This document shows, piece after piece, positions 49,279-58,030 of a stretch of 64,000 nt of DNA (positions within the stretch are counted from its first letter, which is position 1; every line of letters starts with the position of its first letter). Both the position numbers and the translations under genes were made by a program. The notes below the pieces were generated by a model that was not told the DNA's origin, ran no database searches, and saw only the letters and a list, made by a program, of their open reading frames with translations. The stretch comes from Bacteroidota bacterium (lineage in GTDB: Bacteria; Bacteroidota; Bacteroidia; 2-12-FULL-35-15), in assembly GCA_025963775.1 (NCBI GenBank), contig JAOQAD010000002.1, forward strand, positions 1 to 64,000, in the 5' to 3' direction.

Positions 49279-49716
49279 TTAAACGATCTGCTTTTTTATT
49301 TCCGATGCAAGCCTGTCGAGCTCCGTCCGTTCAGTAGGCGCATAATATTTTTCGCTGAAGCGAAATCCGAAACCATCGGCTTTGAAGCGCGGGAATACAT
49401 GCAAATGTGCATGGAACACTTCCTGTCCGGCTGCTTCGCCATCTGCTAAAAGATAATTCACGCCTTCGCAGGGAATGCTGCTTTTCTTCAATGCTTCGTT
49501 GATCTTTATTCCTATTTTGAACATGTATGCTCCGGCATCATCATGTGAATGATCGATATACGGGATGTGCTCTTTCGGGATCACGAGCACATGTCCCGGG
49601 TTCACAGGCTGCAGGTCCATGATCGCGATGACCGTTTCATCTTCATACACAATGCTTGCTTCCAGCTTTCGTTCGATGATCCTGCAAAAAATACAATCTG
49701 TTTTATCTTCTTTCAT
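49279..49716 (-). CDS. HIT-family nucleotide hydrolase/transferase
   Basis: 145 residues. CIFCRIIERKLEASIVYEDETVIAIMDLQPVNPGHVLVIPK (in parts) and the active triad EVFHAHLHVFPRF (H-x-H-x-H). Cys pair FC.R near the start is the usual zinc-like CxxC remnant. Cleaves nucleotide phosphoramidates or dinucleotide polyphosphates. Lies between the TMEM175-like and the methyltransferase gene on the same strand. Confidence 0.93.
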   Translation of the reverse strand: MKEDKTDCIFCRIIERKLEASIVYEDETVIAIMDLQPVNPGHVLVIPKEHIPYIDHSHDDAGAYMFKIGIKINEALKKSSIPCEGVNYLLADGEAAGQEVFHAHLHVFPRFKADGFGFRFSEKYYAPTERTELDRLASEIKKQIV

Positions 49717-49728
49717 GTGGTGAATGGG

Positions 49729-50940
49729 TTATTCAATGTGCACGACAAGCCCTTTCAGGTATTCGCCTTCGGGATGAAAAATATTTACGCAATGGTCGGG
49801 CGGCTGTGAAAGGTGGTGCAGCACACGTACATTCCTTCCAGCTTCAATGGCTGCAGCCATTACGGTTGAGTTGAATGTGTTCTTGTCCACCACCTGCGAG
49901 CAGGAAAATGTAAACAGCAATCCACCCGGTTTGATCTGCCTGATCGCTTCATAATTCAAACGTTTGTATCCCATCACTGCATTGTGCTTCACATTCTGGT
50001 GCTTTGCAAATGCAGGAGGGTCCAATACAATAATGTCATAGGTATTCTCGCGGTGCTTCAGGAATTCGAAGGTATCCATTGCAAAGGAGGAATGATTTTT
50101 AATCCCGTTCAGCTCAATGTTACGGTCGGTCAATTCAATAGCTTTTTTGGAAATGTCGGTAGAGTGCACTTCTTTTGCTCCTTCAGCAGCGGCATATACA
50201 GAGAACCCACCGGAATAGCAAAAGGTGTTGAGTACCACTTTATCTTTCGAGTAGCTGCCCAGTAATTTACGGTTCTCACGCTGATCGAGGAAGAAGCCGG
50301 TCTTTTGCCCGCCTTCAAAATCAATGTAAAATTTATTGTTGTTCTCCAATGCGATCGTTTCCACTGTTGCCTGCTCATTCTTCCAGAGATAGCCGTTTGG
50401 CGCTTTAATGGCAGCCTGCTTCGGCATCGTGTCCTCGCTTTTATCATACACCGCGATAAGGGTATCGCCATAAATTTCCCGCAGGCAATCCACCAGCAGC
50501 GGCTTGATCAGGTGCATCCCGATGGAATGGCTTTGAAATACTGCCGTGCCGTTGTAATAATCGATCACCAAACCGGGCAGGCCGTCGCCTTCGCCGAAGA
50601 ACAGCCGGTAGCAGTTGGTGGAAGGATTGTTTACGAGATGCAGTTGTTTCCTGAAATCGTAAGCTTTCTGCAATTTGCTTTTCCAGAATTCGCGGTCGGG
50701 GGTCACTTCCGTGTACGAAAACATCCTGATCGCGATGGAGCCGATCTGATAATGGCCCATGCCGAGCAATTCATTTTGAGAAGTATACACTTCCACCACA
50801 TCGCCTTCGCGCAGGTCATCGCCTTCGTAATCGGGCGGCAGACTGATCTTTTTGATCGCGCCGGAAAACACCCAGGGATGAAAACGTTTTAAGCTATGGT
50901 CTTTTCCGCTGTGGAGCGTTACTTTGATGTATTCGGGCAT
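49729..50940 (-). CDS. RlmI-like class I rRNA (cytosine) methyltransferase
   Basis: 403 residues. N-terminal PUA domain (VTLHSGKDHSLKRFHPWVFSGAI), EEHD-like middle domain, and a SAM-binding Rossmann fold: VLNTFCYSGGFSVYAAAEGAKEVHSTDISKKAIELTDRNIELNG (in parts), then catalytic motif DIIVLDPPAFAKH and a Cys in LLFTFSCSQVV. These fit the RlmI/RlmL 23S rRNA m5C family. The exact target base is inferred from the family, not visible. Confidence 0.88.
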   Translation of the reverse strand: MPEYIKVTLHSGKDHSLKRFHPWVFSGAIKKISLPPDYEGDDLREGDVVEVYTSQNELLGMGHYQIGSIAIRMFSYTEVTPDREFWKSKLQKAYDFRKQLHLVNNPSTNCYRLFFGEGDGLPGLVIDYYNGTAVFQSHSIGMHLIKPLLVDCLREIYGDTLIAVYDKSEDTMPKQAAIKAPNGYLWKNEQATVETIALENNNKFYIDFEGGQKTGFFLDQRENRKLLGSYSKDKVVLNTFCYSGGFSVYAAAEGAKEVHSTDISKKAIELTDRNIELNGIKNHSSFAMDTFEFLKHRENTYDIIVLDPPAFAKHQNVKHNAVMGYKRLNYEAIRQIKPGGLLFTFSCSQVVDKNTFNSTVMAAAIEAGRNVRVLHHLSQPPDHCVNIFHPEGEYLKGLVVHIE

Positions 50941-51073
50941 AAATGATCTACTAATTACGAATTAATACTAATCTGCAAATCTCTGTTTGCTAAGGGCGAA
51001 TTTACGAATAATTTGCGGAGCAATTCCCCTTCTTCCGGGAGGGGGCAGGGATGGTAATACAACTTGAAAAAAA

Positions 51074-51682
51074 TCAGATATTAATAATAAACCTGTACGG
51101 CCATTGTGCATGATCGCCTGCATAATCAACGCCAACGCGTGGGCCCGCGATGATGTCTTTTTTATGGATCTTCAGTCCGCGGTCCTCTATCCAGATCACT
51201 TTCCCGGTAAGGTCGAGCCCGGTATGCTTTGTTTTAATGCCCAATGCCTGCGATACGGTTCCGGGGCCGCCGGCAATTTTATTCTTTTTATCTTTTTGAA
51301 GAATGTCTATAGCTTTCCCTTTTCCGCTCATGTTGCGGCGTTCAAGAATAGTCTCGAGTCCGTCTGCAGGTTTGATCGCGCGGATCAGCACGGCATGCGG
51401 CGTATCCCTGAAATTGGTCACCACGTTGAACAGGTGATGAATACCGTAACACAGGTAAACATAGCTTACGCCGCCATCTGCAAACATGATCTCGGTGCGG
51501 TTGGTCCGCCGGTTGCCGAATGCATGCGAAGCTTTGTCGATCTCACCGGCGTAGGCTTCTGTTTCGGTGATGATGCCGCTGGTAAGCTTTCCGTCGATCT
51601 TTGTACAGAGGTGTTTTCCAAGCAGGTCTTTTGCAACCTGCACCACATCTTCATGGAGGTAAAAATCTTTTTCCAGTTTCAT
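51074..51682 (-). CDS. DNA-3-methyladenine glycosylase (AAG/MPG family)
   Basis: 202 residues. VAKDLLGKHLC, IITETEAYAGEIDKASHAFGNRRTNRTEIMF (in parts; catalytic Glu and the intercalating Tyr region), GVSYVYLCYGIHHLFNVVT, AVLIRAIKPADGLETI and GPGTVSQALGI are all signature motifs of the eukaryotic-type 3-methyladenine glycosylase. Starts base excision repair of alkylated purines. Lies just downstream of recQ on the same strand, so both repair genes may be expressed together. Confidence 0.95.
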   Translation of the reverse strand: MKLEKDFYLHEDVVQVAKDLLGKHLCTKIDGKLTSGIITETEAYAGEIDKASHAFGNRRTNRTEIMFADGGVSYVYLCYGIHHLFNVVTNFRDTPHAVLIRAIKPADGLETILERRNMSGKGKAIDILQKDKKNKIAGGPGTVSQALGIKTKHTGLDLTGKVIWIEDRGLKIHKKDIIAGPRVGVDYAGDHAQWPYRFIINI

Positions 51683-51715
51683 CGGTATAATACAGTTTAA
51701 ATAGTCGTGCCAGCC

Positions 51716-53620
51716 TTAGCACAGGAGAAGCCGGTTCTCATCATCATATTTCAGAAGGTCATTGTCGATCATCAGTTGGATCGTATGGATGATCTTATTC
51801 TCATTGCTTCCAATCACCGCATCCACCAGGTGTTTCAGGTCGAGTGGGTGCACGGCAAGTAATTCCTTTATCTGCAGGCTGATGCTTTCATATTCATCGG
51901 TATGCAGCACTGTTTTGTTTTCTTCGAGGCATACATCGCAGTGATTGCAGCGGTATGCAGCACCTTCACCGAAATAAGAGAGCAGGAGCTGGCTGCGGCA
52001 GCGGTGAGTGCTTTCTGCGTAGTGCAGGACAGATTGCATCCGTTCCATTGCTCGCTTTTTCAGCATGGAAAAATTCTCCTTCGAGAGGCTTAAAATTTTT
52101 GCATCCACGCGGGGCTGAAGGAAAGTAAGCTGCGGAAGCTCCGTTTGCGGCGCATAGGTGAGAAGCTTCATCTGCTGCAGGTAATTCAAACGCTTCACCA
52201 CTTCATCCTTGCTGATGGATGCTTTTTTAGCAAGGTCGTATTCGCTGATCTTTACAAAACTATCGAAAAGCCCTGAATAGGAGCGGAGCAGGAGCTTGAT
52301 GAAGAGGTCCAGCTTCGGGTTGGAGATCTGGAATTTATAAAGGTCTTCCCGGTTCATGTCAAGCTTGATCCGGGAAGGCTGAAAAACAGCATCCGTAAGA
52401 GAAATATAGCCTTCGCGCTCAATGAATTTCAAGCTGTTGAACACGGTGATGGCCTGTAATTTATAAGTATCGCACAGATCCGCGATGTTGAAATCATAGG
52501 TGCTGCCTGCACCGGAACCGATCGGGATCTGGTAGTAATTCGCGAGTGCCTGGTAGGTCTGGCGGATCTCTTCCAGTTCAGGAAAGCTTGTTTCCACATT
52601 CCGCTGCAGCTCGATCTTATCGCCGGGATTGTATAAAAGAATCGCAAATGCTTTCTGTTCATCCCTTCCGGCACGGCCTGCTTCCTGGAAATAAGCCTCC
52701 AGTGAATCGGGCAGGTCCATGTGCACTACGAAGCGCACATCCGGCTTGTCGATGCCCATTCCGAATGCATTGGTGCAGACAATGATCCTCGTTTTATCCC
52801 GGATCCAGTTGCTTTGCTTCTGGTCACGCATTTTTCCATCGAGGCCTGCATGATAAAAATCTGCGGAGATCTTATGACTGATGAGATAAGAAGCGATCTC
52901 CTGTGTTTTTTTCCGGTTCCTCACATACACGATCCCGGTTCCTTTTACGCTGTTGGCGATCTTTACAAGCCTTGCCAGCTTGTCTTCTTCGTATAACACA
53001 ACATAAGCAAGGTTCTTTCTTTCAAAGCTTTTCTGAAGTGCGTTCTCTTTTTTGAACAGGAGTTTTTGCTGGATGTCTTTCACCACTTCAGGCGTGGCGG
53101 TAGCTGTTAAGGCAAGCACGGGAATTCCCGGGAGCAGCTCGCGCAGCTCAGCGATCTTCAGGTAGCTCGGGCGGAAATCGTATCCCCACTGTGAGATGCA
53201 ATGCGATTCATCGATCGCGATCAGGTTCACCTTCATTTTCAGCAGGCGTGCCTTCACGATCTCTGTTTCCAGCCTTTCCGGCGATAAGTAAAGAAACCGG
53301 ATATTGCCGTGAACACAATTGTCAAGCGCAATGTCGATCTCCCGCTTGTGCATGGCCGATGTGATCGCGATGGCTTTTATATTCCTTTGCACCAGGTTCT
53401 CCACCTGGTCTTTCATCAGTGCGATGAGCGGCGATACCACGATGCAGATGCCTTCCTTCGCAAGGGCAGGCACCTGGAAGCAGATGGATTTTCCACCACC
53501 CGTTGGCAGAAGCGCAAGCGTATCTTTCCCGCTCAGCACGGAATTGATGATCTCTTCCTGCAAAGGGCGAAAGGTCTTGAAACCCCAGTGTTTTTCTAAT
53601 ATGTCGTGGATCGCAGCCAT
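51716..53620 (-). CDS. recQ: ATP-dependent DNA helicase RecQ
   Basis: 634 residues from the ATG at 53620 (MAAIHDILEKHWGFKTFRPLQEE). Walker A ALLPTGGGKSICFQVPAL, motif II AIDESHCISQWGYDFRPSYLKI, LTATATPEVV, motif VI region AYFQEAGRAGRDEQKA, zinc-binding Cys cluster RCRSQLLLSYFGEGAAYRCNHCDVC (in parts). It ends with a short winged-helix part and lacks the HRDC domain of E. coli RecQ. A 28-residue longer frame runs through a REP-like repeat and is not used. Confidence 0.95.
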   Translation of the reverse strand: MAAIHDILEKHWGFKTFRPLQEEIINSVLSGKDTLALLPTGGGKSICFQVPALAKEGICIVVSPLIALMKDQVENLVQRNIKAIAITSAMHKREIDIALDNCVHGNIRFLYLSPERLETEIVKARLLKMKVNLIAIDESHCISQWGYDFRPSYLKIAELRELLPGIPVLALTATATPEVVKDIQQKLLFKKENALQKSFERKNLAYVVLYEEDKLARLVKIANSVKGTGIVYVRNRKKTQEIASYLISHKISADFYHAGLDGKMRDQKQSNWIRDKTRIIVCTNAFGMGIDKPDVRFVVHMDLPDSLEAYFQEAGRAGRDEQKAFAILLYNPGDKIELQRNVETSFPELEEIRQTYQALANYYQIPIGSGAGSTYDFNIADLCDTYKLQAITVFNSLKFIEREGYISLTDAVFQPSRIKLDMNREDLYKFQISNPKLDLFIKLLLRSYSGLFDSFVKISEYDLAKKASISKDEVVKRLNYLQQMKLLTYAPQTELPQLTFLQPRVDAKILSLSKENFSMLKKRAMERMQSVLHYAESTHRCRSQLLLSYFGEGAAYRCNHCDVCLEENKTVLHTDEYESISLQIKELLAVHPLDLKHLVDAVIGSNENKIIHTIQLMIDNDLLKYDDENRLLLC

Positions 53621-53871
53621 GGTGACGGACAGCGAATTTACGAAAATAATGGGAGGTTCGGGATCGAATAAGATCCCTCGGGCAAGCTCGGGATGACAGA
53701 GCATTGCGGCAAAGCCATAACAGTATCAAATCATAATTTTATCATAGATCGCGAAGCGATCATCATTTAAAGCATAAAAATCTTAGGAGATCTGCGTTCC
53801 ATTATGCACAGCTTTGCAACGAATAAGATCCCTCGGGCAAGCTCAGGATGACAAACAGCTCAACGTGAGAT
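53621..53871. repeat. Gap with solo REP-like hairpins and a dyad-plus-tail repeat
   Basis: Two copies of AAGATCCCTCGGGCAAGCTC then RGGATGAC, in the same orientation (about 53670-53697 and 53825-53852), bracket a repeat at 53724-53810 with arms GATCGC/GCGATC, then ATCATC, GCATAAAAATCT and GCGTTCCATTATGCAC. The tail matches 30752-30838. No gene. Confidence 0.6.
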
Positions 53872-54327
53872 TTAAAAGCTGAAAAACGGCAGCTTCAAAC
53901 TCTTCGGTGGCTTCACTCTTCCTTCGTTAACAGCCTTGCGGTACTCGAGCAGCCATTCCACGGCTTTCTCTTCCGATTTAACAACCTTATAGGCCACCTT
54001 CGGCTTATAGAATTTAAAATAAAAATCCGCCAGCAGCTGGTAGGCGAGATTGTCTGCGACCACTGCAATTGCCATAAAAGGCTGGAGAGGCTCCACGCGG
54101 ATGGAATATACTTTTGCTTCTTTGGTGAAATTAACATGGCTCTGCGCCTTGAAGATAAAGAGCGTTTTTACATCATTCGTAAGCTCCTGGTATGCATTGA
54201 AGAGCTCTTTTTTTTCGGGGACGTCAATGATCGATCCGTTTAAATAATTGACCCTGATGATCCCGGAACTATCTAATGTAAGCTCAGCAAAGGGCAGGTG
54301 CAATGTTTTTACAATCGTAACATGCAT
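53872..54327 (-). CDS. STAS/SpoIIAA-like protein of unknown role
   Basis: 151 residues from the ATG at 54327 (MHVTIVKTLHLPFAELTLDSSG). Contains RVNYLNGSIIDVPEKKELFNAY, TLFIFKAQSHVNFTKEAKVYSI and PFMAIAVVADNLAYQLLADFYFKFYKPKVAYKVVKSEEKAVEWL (in parts), the helix and strand order of small SpoIIAA/STAS-like domains (DUF7793-type) common in Bacteroidota. A longer frame would begin at ATG 54366. Usually these proteins act as small scaffolding or regulatory domains; nothing here links it to a partner. Confidence 0.65.
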   Translation of the reverse strand: MHVTIVKTLHLPFAELTLDSSGIIRVNYLNGSIIDVPEKKELFNAYQELTNDVKTLFIFKAQSHVNFTKEAKVYSIRVEPLQPFMAIAVVADNLAYQLLADFYFKFYKPKVAYKVVKSEEKAVEWLLEYRKAVNEGRVKPPKSLKLPFFSF

Positions 54328-54479
54328 AAAGGTGGAGTAGCTAAATGTGGTTTCGGGAACGAACATAACAGAATAATCCGAACAAGGCAAGCCTGTGCCG
54401 GAATTTTATAACGACCATTAAAAACGGAAAATCATATCCGTGTTTATAAGTTGTATGCCTGAAATTTTAGTAAGATTCG

Positions 54480-56504
54480 TTATTTTTCACGGAACAGTTT
54501 TTCGAGGGCGAACATCTCATCGCGCAGGCGTGCCGCTTCCGCGAAGTTGAATTCTTTCGCCGCCACTTCCATTGCTTTGCGTGTTTTTGTGATGGCTTTC
54601 TGCAGTTCCTCCTTGCTCATGTACTGTACCACCGGGTCGGCAGCGTAATTGATCTGCTCATTTTCAACATACGGCCTTGCCAGCTCGCCTTTTGCATCCA
54701 CCACAACGGTCGTTTGCCCAAGGATCGAAGCTCTTGTTTTATTGAGTGAAGTTGGAACGAGGTTATGTTCCAGGTTATAGGCGATCTGTTTTTTTCTCCT
54801 GCGTTCGGTCTCATCGATGGTTCGTCTCATTGAATCAGTGATCTTGTCTGCGTACATGATCACCCTTCCGTTGATGTTACGCGCTGCACGTCCTGCAGTC
54901 TGCGTCAGTGCGCGATCCGAACGGAGGAAGCCTTCCTTGTCCGCATCGAGGATCGCAACGAGTGAAACCTCCGGAAGGTCAAGCCCTTCCCGCAACAGGT
55001 TGATCCCGATCAATACGTCAAATTTTCCCAGGCGGAGGTCACGCAGGATCTCCACACGCTCCAGCGTATCCACATCGGAGTGGATGTAGCGGCAGCGGAT
55101 GCCGATGTTCAGCATGTATTTGTTCAACTCTTCAGCCATGCGTTTTGTCAGCGTGGTCACCAGTACGCGCTCATCACGCTTGGCAACTTTTTCCACTTCT
55201 TCCAGCAGGTCATCAATCTGGTTGATGCTCGGCCGCACTTCTATGATCGGGTCCAGCAACCCTGTCGGGCGGATCAGCTGCTCTGCTACAATTCCTTCCG
55301 AACGCTGCAATTCATATTCAGCCGGGGTTGCGCTCACATAGATCACCTGGTGGATCAGTGTTTCAAATTCATCGTATTTCAAAGGACGGTTGTCCATCGC
55401 GGCAGGAAGCCTGAACCCGTATTCCACAAGATTTTCCTTGCGGGAGCGGTCGCCGCCGTACATCGCGCGGATCTGCGGAATGGTCACATGGCTTTCATCG
55501 ATCACCATTAAAAAATCATCCGGGAAATAATCGAGCAGGCAGAAAGGCCTTGAGCCGGGCAGGCGGCCGTCGAAGTAGCGTGAATAATTTTCGATGCCGG
55601 AGCAGTAGCCCAGTTCGCGCATCATCTCGAGATCGTATGTAACACGGTCTTCAAGGCGTTTTGCTTCAAGGTGTTTTCCGAGCTCCTTGAAATAATCCAC
55701 CTGCTTCACCATGTCCTCCTGGATCTGCCAGATCGCGCCTTTCATGGTTTCCGGGCTGGTTACGAAAATGTTCGCCGGATAAATATTTACAGCATCGAGG
55801 CTGTCGATCTTTTTTCCTGTGTTCGTTTCAAAATATTCGATCTCTTCGATCTCATCATCAAAGAAGGTTACGCGCAATGAATGATCCGCGTAAGCGAGGT
55901 TGATATCCACCACATCGCCTTTCACACGGAAGTTCCCACGGAGAAAATCGCCGGTGGTCCTTGAATACAGGCCTTCCACAAGCCTGTGCAGGAATTTGTT
56001 CCTGCTGATGATCTCGCCTTTTTCAATATGAAGCACATTGCTCCTGAATGATGTAGGGTTCCCGATACCATAAATGCAGGAAACGGAAGAAACCACGATC
56101 ACATCCCGCCTGCCGGAAAGCAGGGCAGAAGTGGTGCTGAGGCGCAGCTTCTCGATCTCGTCATTGATCGCGAGGTCTTTTTCAATGTAGGTATTGGAGC
56201 TCGGAATGAAGGCTTCCGGCTGGTAATAATCGTAATAGCTGACAAAATATTCCACGGAATTCTGCGGGAAGAACTGCTTGAACTCCCCGTACAGCTGGGC
56301 TGCCAGCGTTTTGTTGTGACTGAGGATCAGTGTTGGTTTTCCTGTCTGCTGGATCACGTTGGCAATGGAAAATGTTTTTCCGGAGCCTGTTACCCCCAGT
56401 AAGGTTTGGGCAGGCAGGTCCTGGTTAACGCCTTCCACCAGCTGTTTGATGGCTGAGGGCTGATCGCCGGTTGGCTGAAAGTCTGATATGATTTTGAATT
56501 CCAT
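54480..56504 (-). CDS. uvrB: Excinuclease ABC subunit B
   Basis: 674 residues, full length. LLGVTGSGKTFSIANVI (Walker A), beta-hairpin YFVSYYDYYQPEAFIP, SSVSCIYGIGNPT, LLDYFPDDFLMVIDESHVTIPQIRAMYGGDRSRKENLVEYGFRLPAAMDNRPL (in parts), TLTKRMAEELNKYM, NLLREGLDLPEVSLVAILDADKEGFLRS (in parts), QTAGRAARN, and a C-terminal UVR domain (FAEAARLRDEMFALEKL). Damage-loading helicase-like subunit of nucleotide excision repair. A -7 element lies 7 bases before the ATG. Confidence 0.97.
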   Translation of the reverse strand: MEFKIISDFQPTGDQPSAIKQLVEGVNQDLPAQTLLGVTGSGKTFSIANVIQQTGKPTLILSHNKTLAAQLYGEFKQFFPQNSVEYFVSYYDYYQPEAFIPSSNTYIEKDLAINDEIEKLRLSTTSALLSGRRDVIVVSSVSCIYGIGNPTSFRSNVLHIEKGEIISRNKFLHRLVEGLYSRTTGDFLRGNFRVKGDVVDINLAYADHSLRVTFFDDEIEEIEYFETNTGKKIDSLDAVNIYPANIFVTSPETMKGAIWQIQEDMVKQVDYFKELGKHLEAKRLEDRVTYDLEMMRELGYCSGIENYSRYFDGRLPGSRPFCLLDYFPDDFLMVIDESHVTIPQIRAMYGGDRSRKENLVEYGFRLPAAMDNRPLKYDEFETLIHQVIYVSATPAEYELQRSEGIVAEQLIRPTGLLDPIIEVRPSINQIDDLLEEVEKVAKRDERVLVTTLTKRMAEELNKYMLNIGIRCRYIHSDVDTLERVEILRDLRLGKFDVLIGINLLREGLDLPEVSLVAILDADKEGFLRSDRALTQTAGRAARNINGRVIMYADKITDSMRRTIDETERRRKKQIAYNLEHNLVPTSLNKTRASILGQTTVVVDAKGELARPYVENEQINYAADPVVQYMSKEELQKAITKTRKAMEVAAKEFNFAEAARLRDEMFALEKLFREK

Positions 56505-56511
56505 TCGGCTG

Positions 56512-56519
56512 CAAAGATA
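56512..56519 (-). promoter_or_regulatory. -7 element TATCTTTG of uvrB
   Basis: Minus-strand TATCTTTG, 7 bases before the ATG; the transcript would be almost leaderless. Confidence 0.45.
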
Positions 56520-56559
56520 CCGATTTTAGGCGGAAAGAGCGAGCGGTGACGAAAAAAAA

Positions 56560-57219
56560 TCAGCTGAGAATATCAAAACGGAGGAACAGAAAATAAGACA
56601 TGCTGCTGTAGTTGGCATTTTTACCGATGTTGCGGGAAACATTATAAGCAAGCCGGTAATTTGTACCCAGCCCGATGTAGGCATTCTGTTCCTGGCGCTT
56701 GCTGTTCAACCGGAAAACAAAGTTTAATCCGGGCGCAAAAATATAAAAGTCATTCCCGTTAACAAATGCCGGAATAGCAAAAGAATCCTGCTTCCATACA
56801 AGCGGAAGGTTCGTTTTTAAAGGGATCTCCATTCTCAGTCGTTCCTGCAGCACCACTCCGAACATCATTTCAAAGTTGAGGAACACACAATTGCGAAAAG
56901 CTTCGGGGGCAGGAAGGGAATCCAGAGGGTGGTCAATCTTATGAAGTGCGAAATCCACACCGCAATGCCCGCCTATCATCAAGCGGCGGCCCGTGCCCTG
57001 CAATCCAAGCCCGGATGTACCGCCATGAAAATAATTTCCAAGCATGTTGAAACTGGAATAGCCCACATCAAAGTACCAGGATTCGTATTCCCTTTTATTG
57101 GCTTGGTAAAGCAGGCTTTTCGGAACTGAACCTGGATGTAAATTCTCCAATGGACGGAAGTTGCCGCCAAAAGATGAGAAGGAGGAAAATATCAAAACAG
57201 AGAAGAGTAGCGTTCTCAT
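56560..57219 (-). CDS. Exported protein, possible outer-membrane beta-barrel
   Basis: 219 residues, signal peptide MRTLLFSVLIFSSFSSFGG. Mature part has alternating strands with aromatic ends: YFDVGYSSFNMLGNYFHGGTSGLGLQG, RRLMIGGHCGVDFAL, DFYIFAPGLNFVFRLNSK, NAYIGLGTNYRLAYNV and a last strand SMSYFLFLRFDILS. This suggests an outer-membrane beta-barrel of about eight strands, by inference; the terminus is not the classical final Phe. No named family. Between uvrB and aroE, same strand. Confidence 0.65.
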   Translation of the reverse strand: MRTLLFSVLIFSSFSSFGGNFRPLENLHPGSVPKSLLYQANKREYESWYFDVGYSSFNMLGNYFHGGTSGLGLQGTGRRLMIGGHCGVDFALHKIDHPLDSLPAPEAFRNCVFLNFEMMFGVVLQERLRMEIPLKTNLPLVWKQDSFAIPAFVNGNDFYIFAPGLNFVFRLNSKRQEQNAYIGLGTNYRLAYNVSRNIGKNANYSSMSYFLFLRFDILS

Positions 57220-57262
57220 GTTGCTTGTTCCGGATTGATCTGTTTGATAAATCTACGAAATT

Positions 57263-58027
57263 TTATTTGTTCCAGGTCCTCCAGGCTTCTTCTGCCTGTT
57301 GTTTCAGCATCGACAGCCCGTTTACAACAGAGGCGCCCTGCGCTTTTCCGCGTTTCATAAATTCTGTTTCGGCCGGATTGTAAACAAGGTCATATAATAA
57401 ATGGGATGCGGCAATGTATTGATAAGGAATTTCCGGTGCTGCATGTACATCCGGGAACATTCCTACCGGTGTTGTATTTACAATAAGTTTGAATGCACGG
57501 ATGATGTATTCGTTCAGCTCATCATACGAAAATACCTTTTCGCTTTTCGCGGAAGATTTATCCCTCGTCACAAAATAACAATCGATCCCGATCTCTTTCA
57601 GCACATGATGCACCGCTTTGGAAGCACCGCCGGTGCCAAGGATCAAAGCCCGCTCATGCTGCGTTTCAAGAAAAGGCTTGATGGATTGCCGGAAGCCATA
57701 CACATCCGTATTGTAGCCTGTTAAGTGGGAAGGCTGGAGGCCGGAGGCTGCTGAGATTTTAATACAGTTGACGGCTCCAACAGCTTTTGCCGTTTCATCG
57801 AGTTCGTCCAGGTACGGGATCACGCTTTCTTTGTAAGGGATGGTTACATTCAGCCCACAGAGCCCGGGATTATCCTTTATGAGCTGCGGAAGCTGGCTGA
57901 TGTCAGTGATCGGGTACAATTCATATTCGCAATCTGTCCTGTTCTCTTTTTCAAACTTTTCAGTGAAGTATGCTTTGGAAAAGGAGTGGGAGAGAGGATA
58001 GCCGATGAGTCCGTATTTTTTCTGCAT
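57263..58027 (-). CDS. aroE: Shikimate dehydrogenase
   Basis: 254 residues. YGLIGYPLSHSFSKAYFTEKF (substrate Ser loop), GLNVTIPYKESVIPYLDELDETAKAVGAVNCI (in parts; catalytic Lys in PYK), NTDVYGF, LGTGGASKAVHHVL (nucleotide loop), VNTTPVGMFPD and VYNPAETEFMKRG. Reduces 3-dehydroshikimate in aromatic amino-acid synthesis. Length is typical. The stop of the upstream ATPase gene is 3 bases from its ATG. Confidence 0.95.
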   Translation of the reverse strand: MQKKYGLIGYPLSHSFSKAYFTEKFEKENRTDCEYELYPITDISQLPQLIKDNPGLCGLNVTIPYKESVIPYLDELDETAKAVGAVNCIKISAASGLQPSHLTGYNTDVYGFRQSIKPFLETQHERALILGTGGASKAVHHVLKEIGIDCYFVTRDKSSAKSEKVFSYDELNEYIIRAFKLIVNTTPVGMFPDVHAAPEIPYQYIAASHLLYDLVYNPAETEFMKRGKAQGASVVNGLSMLKQQAEEAWRTWNK

Positions 58028-58030
58028 GTT

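Noticed and set aside
53621..53704. 28-residue N-terminal extension of RecQ
   Set aside because: The extension reads through a REP-like repeat (53670-53697); the family start MAAIHDILEKHWG fits the ATG at 53620.
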